Of a stretch of 64,000 nt of DNA, positions 57,512 through 64,000 are shown piece after piece; within the stretch, counting starts at the first letter, position 1, and the number at the start of each line of letters is the position of its first letter. Location of the stretch: the NCBI RefSeq assembly GCF_000691505.1, contig NZ_JMIP02000025.1:1-64000 (forward strand), read 5' to 3'. The notes under the pieces were generated by a model. It was not told where the DNA came from. It made no database searches and saw only the letters and a program-made list of their open reading frames with translations. Source of the stretch: Halostagnicola sp. A56. Lineage in GTDB: Archaea; Halobacteriota; Halobacteria; Halobacteriales; Natrialbaceae. The position numbers and the translations under genes are program-made.

Positions 57512-58008
57512 TGTTCATCACCTCCATCAGAACCACTGTCTCTACGTTCAGGAATCTGATACTGTCCTTCCCGGAGGTCGTGGTCTTCTTCGTCTCGTTT
57601 CCGTTCAGTATCCTCAATGTGTTCTCGAACCGGTGAATTCGGAAGTTCGCCTTCGGCAAGTGTCTCTCGCTCAAAGTCCCGAATCATACGGTTTGTCTCT
57701 CGAGCGGCATCCTCTGTGGCGTAATCCTTCCGACGTGAATCTGTTTCAACGGCAGCTTGGTACTTGCCGTCTCGGTCTTCTATAACCTTCTCCAGTTTGT
57801 CTTCGTGGACACGTAGCTCGTACATAGACATATTACCGATATCTGGTGCAACAGCAACGTTCTCATCTTTATAGTATGCTATAGCTTCATAAAAATTACC
57901 GTTGAAGTTGAGAGCAGATGTGTTCGTTTTTTCGCCCATATATCTCGGAGCCTCTGAGTCGTACAGATACACATCTAAGTCGCTCCAGTCTCGTTCTGAA
58001 AGTTCAAA
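57508..58008 (-). pseudogene. Unknown acidic protein, 5'-truncated
   Basis: About 165 residues, open from the join near 58008: 'ALNFNGNFYEAIAYYKDENV', then a charged helical end 'RETNRMIRDFERETLAEGEL'. Stop overlaps the next gene (ATGA). Could be from a plasmid or viral operon. Confidence 0.45.
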
Positions 58009-59284
58009 ACCTTGCTCGAGCCGATCGAACTGTCGCTTTCAGTTTGGATGGATTTGAATCATCTGTACACAGGACCATGTGCGTGTTTCTCCTTGGTTTG
58101 ACGATCACTGATTCGACGGCGGTGGCAAATGGATCTGTCTGGATACGTGTCTTGTAGACTATTTGTTTTTCATAAAAGGGCCTGAGCTGGCGTGCGAATT
58201 CGTCTTCCCTGCTTGTGAGTACTGCCAGCGCACTATCCGGACTTGTTGATACCCCTCTTTGGGACCTCGATTCTAACTCTGTGAATTCAGTCGTTCTGGT
58301 GTCGAGTCCAGTTTGGGTGCTTCGCTGGGATCGTGTTGTGACTGCGAGTTCTGACGGTTCTAATTCAAGCAGTTCGCGCCGGATTCTCGTGTATGCTTCT
58401 ACTCCTGTAGTTGGTTGGATTCGACTCGTAATCCCGCCATTGCCAACTGATATGTATCCCAATGGATCACCGAGTTGCTGTGCACTTGCTGCGATTGTAA
58501 GCCCAATTTCCCGAAGATAATCGAGTTTTGTCTCGCCTACCGGGCCCATTGCGAGGTGGTCTCGGTGGTCAATGACAATCATCGTCGGTCGGTCTGTCTC
58601 TGCTTTGTAGGTTCTCACGTGCGGCGTTGCCAATCGAGCCGTTGCCTTCCAATCGATTTGACCTGCACTGTCACCGGCAGTATATTCGCGGAGCTCCGCT
58701 AGTTCGAGTCCGGATCCAACTCGACCTGTCTCGTGCTCTCCCTGTACGAGTGAGACACGGGTTCCCCCAGCGCCGATATGAATATTTCGGGGGGTTGGTG
58801 GCTCGACTATCACAGTTGCCGATGATTCGTGGGATATTGTTTCCGAAAAAAGTCCATTCGAGGCAGTGAGTCTCGCCGGTCGAAACTGGTGGGCGCCAGC
58901 AACCGGCCACTGAACGGTGGTCGTCTGTGTCTTGTGTACTGTATCACCTTCAATTGTCAGCTGTAGTGGCTCATCGATGACTGCAGCAGGTGGAACTCCG
59001 TTCGCCAGGACCAAATATAATTTAGTTGATTCCTCGAGTTTCGCACCAAGAGTAACTGTCGACGATTTTCCAGTTGTGGTGCTGGTTTTCGAGGATGATT
59101 GGGTCATTGAGATCGTCTGCAGTGCGTTTGTGAGTTCGTGAACGAATAGATACTGTCGAGTTAGCATCCACACGCCAACTAAGGCTGAACCTGCGAATAG
59201 TACGGGTCTCGCAAAGACGGCGCCGAGGGCTGCTAGAGTCACGACAAGAATATAATACCCCCATGCTTGACGCGTCAAACGCAT
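58009..59284 (-). pseudogene. DUF58 protein, last residues lost
   Basis: About 424 residues from ATG 59284: two membrane helices at the N-terminus, a beta domain, then the DUF58 signature 'SGLELAELREYTAGDSAGQI' followed by 'DWKATARLATPHVRTYKAET'. DUF58 proteins have a von Willebrand A-like fold and work with MoxR ATPases. Its natural partner here is the moxR at 8329. The extreme C-terminus is replaced at about 58009. Confidence 0.85.
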
Positions 59285-59334
59285 ACCTGACAGATTCCCC
59301 GGTCACATGTTGAACCTGTTGGTTATCTCTCGAC

Positions 59335-59458
59335 GTGACCAGACACCTTTTTGGTTTGTGGCGCAAATCTGTGGCTGTGACCACCAAATCTAGACGTGCT
59401 GTTCTGTCTCTAATTTTGGTTCTCAGTGTGCTTCTCTGTGCTAGTCTTGGTGTGAACG
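59335..59458 (+). pseudogene. Secreted helical protein, signal-peptide piece
   Basis: 'RRAVLSLILVLSVLLCASLG' is a clear signal peptide. The 68 bp at 59391-59458 are identical, inverted, to 25609-25676, where the rest of the protein follows in the same frame. Divergent from DUF58, 50 bp apart. Confidence 0.75.
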
Positions 59459-60066
59459 TGATAGATAATCATGCGGTATTCCACATTGTGGACAATATCT
59501 CAAATCTTCTTCCTCTGGTACAAACTGATGGCTACAATTTTCACAAGTAATTGCTAAGGTTGCGGTAGCATTCGCTTCAAGTGTCGCAGTTGCTCTATCA
59601 GACCATTCTGATGGATACCGCTGAGAGATATGCTGAGAGCAATTATCTTCATATGCTTTCACTAGCTCCCGTTTGTGGAGTCGTGCCAGTACACCTAACC
59701 CGTTAGAACACATATTTCGAAGTTGAACGTCATCATCCTGACCAAGATAGACTCGCCAATCATGGGCGTAGTCACCCCTGAGGTCCCGTATTTTTTCTAA
59801 TTGGCATATATCCTCACTCCCAAGGATATCTACACTCTCAATATCTAAATGACGCCATTCTGTTTGTCGAGACCTCTCCAACTTCATTCTACAGTATGTT
59901 TCAAAAAAAGCGGATTGGCGAAGAAGAGTGAGTTCGAGGTTATCATTCTCAAACCCTCTTTTTGAAAACTGTATCTCTGAACGGAGCATTGGTAGATACG
60001 GCCCATCAACAATATTAGTTTCTTCACCGAGTATTTTGAAAACAACATACTCAAATGTAGAGAACA
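59459..60066 (-). pseudogene. HEPN-like domain protein with C-terminal zinc ribbon, partial
   Basis: About 200 residues: helical domain with 'QLEKIRDLRGDYAHDWRVYL', which fits the Rx4-6H motif of HEPN RNases, then 'HKRELVKAYEDNC' and a zinc ribbon 'CENCSHQFVPEEEDLRYCPQ'. HEPN proteins often act as toxins or in defence. Both ends are lost; fused in frame to a secreted protein upstream. Confidence 0.55.
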
Positions 60067-60610
60067 TTTCGTCCGAAAACTGCACATATGTGCCAGACGT
60101 TTCAGACGAGTTCTCAGTTTCTACAACCGTTTGGAAGGTGACGAAATCATCGCCCTGAAGGTCCTCTTCGTCAACTTCAGCAGTAATAATGTTATCCTCA
60201 TGGCTGACAGACACATCATCAGAATCAGCGTTGGTAACTTGCACATCAATTTCTGAAGTTTCGTATCCAGACGTGTCTTCAAATTGGATTTCAACAGTTC
60301 CGTCCGAGGTGACCATGCTGCCCCGGTGTTCGGTCTCGTAGAGACTGACATCGCCATCTGAATCTCCTAAGGGTGTAGGGTTATCAGCATGGATACGTGG
60401 AACATTATCTGTGTCTGAAAGTATTAATCCACCAGTCAATGTTTCATTGTTGCTGGTTTCAATTTCCATCTGCTGGTCAGGGTCAGTGACATTAGCACCT
60501 GTCCGCATTTCGAAGTATAAGACTCCCTCGAATGGGGAGCCGAACACGCTGATACGGCCGTTTTCTGTACGCTCACCACTGATCCAAAGAAATTCGATAG
60601 CCTCTGGGAT
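60067..60610 (-). pseudogene. Acidic extracellular beta-rich protein, internal piece
   Basis: About 180 residues, Asp/Glu/Thr/Ser-rich: 'GSPFEGVLYFEMRTGANVTD', 'EIQFEDTSGYETSEIDVQVT'. Composition of haloarchaeal exported or pilin-like proteins. No start or stop. Confidence 0.45.
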
Positions 60611-61618
60611 GCCATTATGGCTATCAACGAAAACTTCCACGCGCTGAATCAGTGGCTCAAATCCGATCCGTCGACGAAGGGGAATACCCGTCGAGAAGAT
60701 ATACACGCCTGGCGCGGACCAAACGACGATGTTACCGGGCGACCTCGCCAGAAGCTTGAGTACGCGAAAGTCCTCGAATTCACGTCTCGTGGCTATCCGC
60801 ATCTGCACGTCCTCTATTTCGATCCTCCGGCTCGCGACACGGACGACATGCCGTGGCTTTGTGACAAAGCCGAACTCTCCTACCAGTGGAACAAGGACAC
60901 CGAAACACGAACTGGCCAGGGGAGTATCGTCGACGCGTACCCGCTCGTCTATCGCGACGATCTCGATGACCTCGAGGACGTTGAGTTCAATACTGACGAG
61001 GGATTCGTTAGCTGGTATCGCTACGGTGATCACGACCATTCCGAGGAGTGGGTCGACGAGCGTGTTCGCTTCCACCAGGAGCAAGGACAGATCGATTTCG
61101 ACGGCGATGACGATAACCCGCTGCAAAAGACCGCTGGCTCCTATATTGGGAAGTATCTGAGTGAAACCTATGCGCTATTGCGGGATTTCGATAGCCTTGA
61201 TGACCCTGATTTCCAAGGATCAATCGAGTCTCCTTCAAAATCAGCTTGGTGGAAACTCGCGCTCTATTGGTGTACTCAGCGCCGCTTCTGGTCTCCTTCA
61301 CGGACAATTCGACGTGATATCGAACTTGATGACGACCGTGCAGATATTCGCCGGGGCGTAGCGGACGCAACACGGACGTCGATGCTTCACTATGCCGAAG
61401 CGTTCGACGACGAGCATCCGCTGTATCCTCCCTTTGACTCCGATCGAACTGAGTCGATGCTTCACCGTTTGCTTCGCGATCTCCTTGCCGAGCGAGAGCT
61501 CGAGGCGACGAACGCCTCAACAAGTTCGACGACACTTGCTCAGGTAGAGTATCTCGGGGCATACCATTTCGATGACTTACCTTCAGCTACAACACAGCGC
61601 CTTTCTCCCGTAGAATGA
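60611..61618 (+). pseudogene. HUH-type Rep (rolling-circle replication protein), 5'-truncated
   Basis: About 333 residues. The metal-binding HUH motif is 'TSRGYPHLHVLYFD'; a downstream 'QKTAGSYIGKYLSETYALLR' fits the catalytic-Tyr region (YxxKY-like). Rep proteins of this kind nick the origin of small haloarchaeal plasmids and pleolipoviruses. The N-terminal domain is missing. The last 10 bp overlap the 110-bp block shared with 17479-17588. Confidence 0.75.
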
Positions 61619-61718
61619 TTCATTGCGGATATGGTTATAATGGAAACTATATAAATCTTCGTCAGACAAAAGATGATTCTGAGTTAGACCATAATTCGGA
61701 TGGCTGAACAGTTCTTGA
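61609..61718. repeat. 110-bp block, inverted copy of 17479-17588
   Basis: Identical inverted copy. It starts inside the last codons of the Rep gene and ends 100 bp downstream of its stop. Confidence 0.9.
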
Positions 61719-61755
61719 GTCGTTTCTCATCGTTTTTTGGCTGTTTTGACTATCT

Positions 61756-61974
61756 TTACTTTTTGTCCCTCTCCTCTACGGGAGGTTTTACACATCGATG
61801 TCGGGGGGAGGGAGGGGTCTGGTCCAATTCGAGCGATGACAGCACACGTTCGACAGCTCGGACCAGCTGCGTTTCGTAGTACGAGGCACCGTAGGTCTCG
61901 ATCTCTTTGTGGGCGAGTGCGACACGGTCATGCGAGGACTTCCTGTCATCGATGACTAATAATGGATATAGCAT
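61756..61974 (-). CDS. Unknown protein over an origin-like repeat
   Basis: 72 codons, 'MLYPLLVIDDRKSSHDRVAL', 'GASYYETQLVRAVERVLSSL'. The end of the frame overlaps the G-string repeat at 61787-61808, so either the real stop is missing or the C-terminus is encoded by the repeat. Function unknown. Confidence 0.35.
   Translation of the reverse strand: MLYPLLVIDDRKSSHDRVALAHKEIETYGASYYETQLVRAVERVLSSLELDQTPPSPRHRCVKPPVEERDKK
61787..61808 (+). promoter_or_regulatory. Origin-recognition-box-like repeat with G-string
   Basis: TTTACACATCGATGTC followed by six Gs, the third copy of the motif at 17735 and 17897, and also next to a shared 110-bp block that links the two regions. Confidence 0.6.
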
Positions 61975-62041
61975 CGTCGATCATCGATCAGCAATCCGTA
62001 ACGTAACTTCCACGGAAAATATATTGCTTCGTTATGAGATG

Positions 62042-62583
62042 GTATTCTTATGTGGATATCTGATCTCCTGAACTCGGTACCTGGGAGAGTTCTCACTATC
62101 TACGAGCGATCCTCTGGATACGTGCCTACCGACTCGTCCAATCAAATTGTTAAATTCAAAATCTGTCAGTTCATCCGAGCCACGGTTTGCGCTGACTAAA
62201 AATATCTTCTCTGCAGATAGGTTAACTCCTTGCATCAAAGTTGGTGTAGTCACAATAGTATCGAGCGATGCAGAATTGTCGTAGATCTGCTCTATCTCTT
62301 CTCTTGCAATCTTTGGTACCATACCATGATGGTACGCGATTCCTTTATTGAGGCAGCGTATCAGGGAGTATTTCTTGTGAATCGACTCGGTGAGAAAGTC
62401 CACCAAATCGTCGATTTCAGCAGTAGTCGTCTGTTCCTCTCTGGACTCTGCGATGCGAACTGCCCTCTTTTCCGCAAAGTCCTTTCTCGCGGCGTAAATC
62501 AGATTTTTACTGTCCTTGCCGTAGGTCTCGATGATTTTTGGGAGTGATTCTGTTTTGTTCCCTTTGAAATCACTATAATTCAG
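62042..62583 (-). pseudogene. Ski2-like DEAD/H helicase, middle/C-terminal RecA piece
   Basis: About 180 residues: 'NKGIAYHHGMVPKIAREEIE' (motif IV region), 'DTIVTTPTLMQGVNLSAEKI' (motif V) and 'FNNLIGRVGR' (motif VI). This is the second RecA domain of Hel308/Ski2-type helicases; relatives also occur in defence systems such as Hachiman, but nothing here proves that. Both ends are missing. Confidence 0.75.
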
Positions 62584-62593
62584 ATTCCCGGGT

Positions 62594-62925
62594 TATCTGC
62601 CGAGGATCTCAAACGCGACCTCGGTATCGTCATCCCCGAGACTATCTTGATTGATTATCTCACCATCCGGATCCCGAAGGGTGATAACTTCGGTCGAACT
62701 CTCCCCAGTCACTTCGACCTCGAGCTTCTTGTCGTTCATCTCGACGTTCGCGAAGACCTCACTGTCTTCGGTGTTGAGTCCAGAGCCGTCCTCTGTACTA
62801 TTGTTGGAGGGCTCTGAATCTGAGTCCGACGTACAGCCTGCAAGACCGGCGGTACTGAGTCCAATGGTAGCAAGGACTGATCGACGGGCGATACGACTCT
62901 CGTGAGTAGGGGTGTTATCGGTCAT
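62594..62925 (-). pseudogene. Conjugation-cluster lipoprotein, N-terminal piece
   Basis: Start ATG 62925. Twin-Arg plus lipobox: 'RRSVLATIGLSTAGLAGCTS', so a Tat lipoprotein anchored at the Cys. An acidic linker and the first strand follow. The last 98 bp equal 37177-37274 inverted. It overlaps the end of the upstream gene, as in an operon. Confidence 0.85.
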
Positions 62926-64000
62926 TGTTGTCTGTAAGTCCAAGGAACGTGCCGTCAGACAGGTAGTCAAACCCGTAGACGGCCAAGGAAACTGGCAGGA
63001 ACCACAAGAGCGTCACAAGCGCTAGCTGGACGAGCTGGGCGAACTTCGGATACTTCGGTGGAATCTTTGCTCGGTCGTCGGCCTCAGCGTACATCGTCTC
63101 CGCATCCCACCAGTCTGCGGCTACGTACGTTCCATCAACGAGTAACGATGGCCGCTCCTCGAGATGGAGATGAGCCATGCCACTGGCGTTAAGGGGAGCC
63201 GACTGGTTGCCAACTTCCACCCGCCCACTGGTCACTGGTTCGCCAGTTGCGTTTTCGGTGACTGTTGCTTCGACGACCGCTCCCGAAGAATTGGCCTCAA
63301 GCACGGTCAGTTCGAGATTCGTTTCGCGAACGGTGCCTTCCTCCTCGAGCGAGACTGATTGTGACTGTCCACGAACGATTCCGTGAACGGTCACTGTGTC
63401 AAACGAGCCTGCTGGGAGGGCTTCCGGCTGCAGTGCAACGGACGTCGCGTTTACGTACTGATCGACTGGGGTAACGTCGATCTCGTCACCGAGGGACGGC
63501 CCCTCGTGTTCACTCCCCCAGGCTGCTTCGATCTCGAGTGGTGGTTTGACAGTATCGGTCACACCACCCGATACGTCTGGTTCTGCCTGCATGGGGACCG
63601 CGTAGAGCTGTGCCGGACGAACGGTGGAGTTCGCTCGAGTTGCGCCTGATTCGGTGCGTGAGACCATCGTGTGCCAGCCGTCTGCGCCTGCGGAATAGAA
63701 CCGCCAATTCCCGCGAACCTGTGTCTCGTCGTCGATATCGATTCCTGACCAGACGGTACCTGGATAAACGACTGCACCAGTTCGGCTTTCGTCGGTTTCG
63801 AACGCCGTCTGGTTTCCATCGGCAGTGTCGACTCGGTTGACAGTGGTCTCGAGCGAGTCAGTTACTGTGAGCTGTTCGGAGGGGTGGTTGATTGCTGTCT
63901 CCCACGAGCCCTCACAGGAGTCCGTGCTTTGATTATACTCGTCACACGTCCGTTCCTCCTGACGAAGTTGAGCGGAGATTTCCGCTTCAACTGTCAGTGT
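62915..64000 (-). CDS. Large exported membrane protein of the conjugation cluster (runs off the window)
   Basis: At least 360 residues; the start lies beyond 64000. Beta-rich Thr/Val-rich ectodomain ('SGAVVEATVTENATGEPVTS', 'TYVAADWWDAETMYAEADDR'), one C-terminal membrane span ('VQLALVTLLWFLPVSLAVYG') and a short cytoplasmic end. The stop overlaps the lipoprotein start by 11 bp. Located upstream of the lipoprotein, VirB6-like and VirB4-like genes in the rebuilt operon, it is a good candidate for a surface or pilus-like component. Confidence 0.65.
   Translation of the reverse strand, partial: TLTVEAEISAQLRQEERTCDEYNQSTDSCEGSWETAINHPSEQLTVTDSLETTVNRVDTADGNQTAFETDESRTGAVVYPGTVWSGIDIDDETQVRGNWRFYSAGADGWHTMVSRTESGATRANSTVRPAQLYAVPMQAEPDVSGGVTDTVKPPLEIEAAWGSEHEGPSLGDEIDVTPVDQYVNATSVALQPEALPAGSFDTVTVHGIVRGQSQSVSLEEEGTVRETNLELTVLEANSSGAVVEATVTENATGEPVTSGRVEVGNQSAPLNASGMAHLHLEERPSLLVDGTYVAADWWDAETMYAEADDRAKIPPKYPKFAQLVQLALVTLLWFLPVSLAVYGFDYLSDGTFLGLTDNNDR

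Noticed and set aside
59441..61126. A 561-residue minus-strand ORF
   Set aside because: It is the antisense of the Rep gene plus two unrelated fragments; only 59459-60610 has coding character, in two parts.
62042..62583. A Hachiman-type defence helicase
   Set aside because: The motifs fit any Ski2-like helicase and no HamA-like partner was found.

Overview
The window is DNA of a halophilic archaeon, most likely an accessory replicon or plasmid-rich region. The evidence is the strongly acidic proteins, several Orc1/Cdc6 paralogues, origin-recognition-box-like repeats with G-strings, a HalOD1 output domain, haloarchaeal IS5, IS6, IS630 and TnpB remnants, Tat signals, CPxCG zinc ribbons and leaderless start codons. 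Two features separate it from ordinary plasmid sequence: the share of genes that are fragments, and the way the fragments relate to each other. LAYOUT. 1-5.4 kb: ends of an epimerase, CheR, a tyrosine recombinase (with a tRNA-like att site) and a sulfatase, plus small plasmid genes. 5.4-12.1 kb: DUF2891, BCCT, Orc1/Cdc6 and GATE fragments, an intact MoxR ATPase, and a phosphodiesterase. 12.1-20 kb: a coiled-coil/tail-like module, an Orc1-YeiH chimera, half of a CHAT protein, origin-like repeats and a second Orc1 C-terminus. 20-25 kb: small membrane genes, an HNH pair, and a tyrosine recombinase bracketed by 93-bp inverted repeats that split a gene. 24.4-37 kb: alpha-galactosidase middle piece, arsenic genes, ferritin-like and MaoC N-termini, a miniature IS, an MCM end, a Gfo/Idh oxidoreductase, an IclR-sulfatase-HalOD1 chimera, the CHAT C-terminus, an HsdM start, IS630 and TnpB pieces. 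37.2-45.4 kb: the best preserved region, a conjugation/type IV secretion operon (lipoprotein, multi-span membrane protein, VirB4-like ATPase, cluster protein, start of a VirD4-like protein) followed directly by part of a second, diverged copy. 45.4-53 kb: epimerase N-terminus, SPFH, M48 peptidase with an HsdR end, recombinase N-terminus, Tat protein, ferritin C-terminus, Orc1 N-terminus. 53-64 kb: VirD4-like copy, kinase end, alpha-galactosidase ends, nuclease, DUF58, Rep, helicase, and the upstream genes of the conjugation operon. KEY OBSERVATION. At least nine loci exist as separated pieces whose broken ends share a short, identical stretch of 18 to 124 bp, mostly in inverted orientation. 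Examples are ferritin 27220-27343/51488-51611, lipoprotein 62594-62691/37177-37274 and alpha-galactosidase 25014-25053/57314-57353 plus 24392-24460/55618-55686. Where both pieces are coding, joining them through the shared stretch keeps the reading frame every time. So these are single genes cut apart and re-joined elsewhere with their ends duplicated. Either the DNA was shattered and re-ligated recently (staggered breaks filled in before joining), or the sequence is a chimeric assembly. The sequence alone cannot decide, and the junctions should be tested before any chimeric ORF is treated as a real gene. HOW GENES WORK TOGETHER. The conjugation genes once formed one operon reading from the large exported protein (62915-64000) through the lipoprotein to VirD4. 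MoxR and DUF58 belong to one known type of chaperone cluster, and the long secreted protein is probably part of it. Acr3 and ArsC are an arsenic-resistance pair. The alpha-galactosidase, oxidoreductase, sulfatase and IclR fragments suggest a sugar-use region that was broken up.
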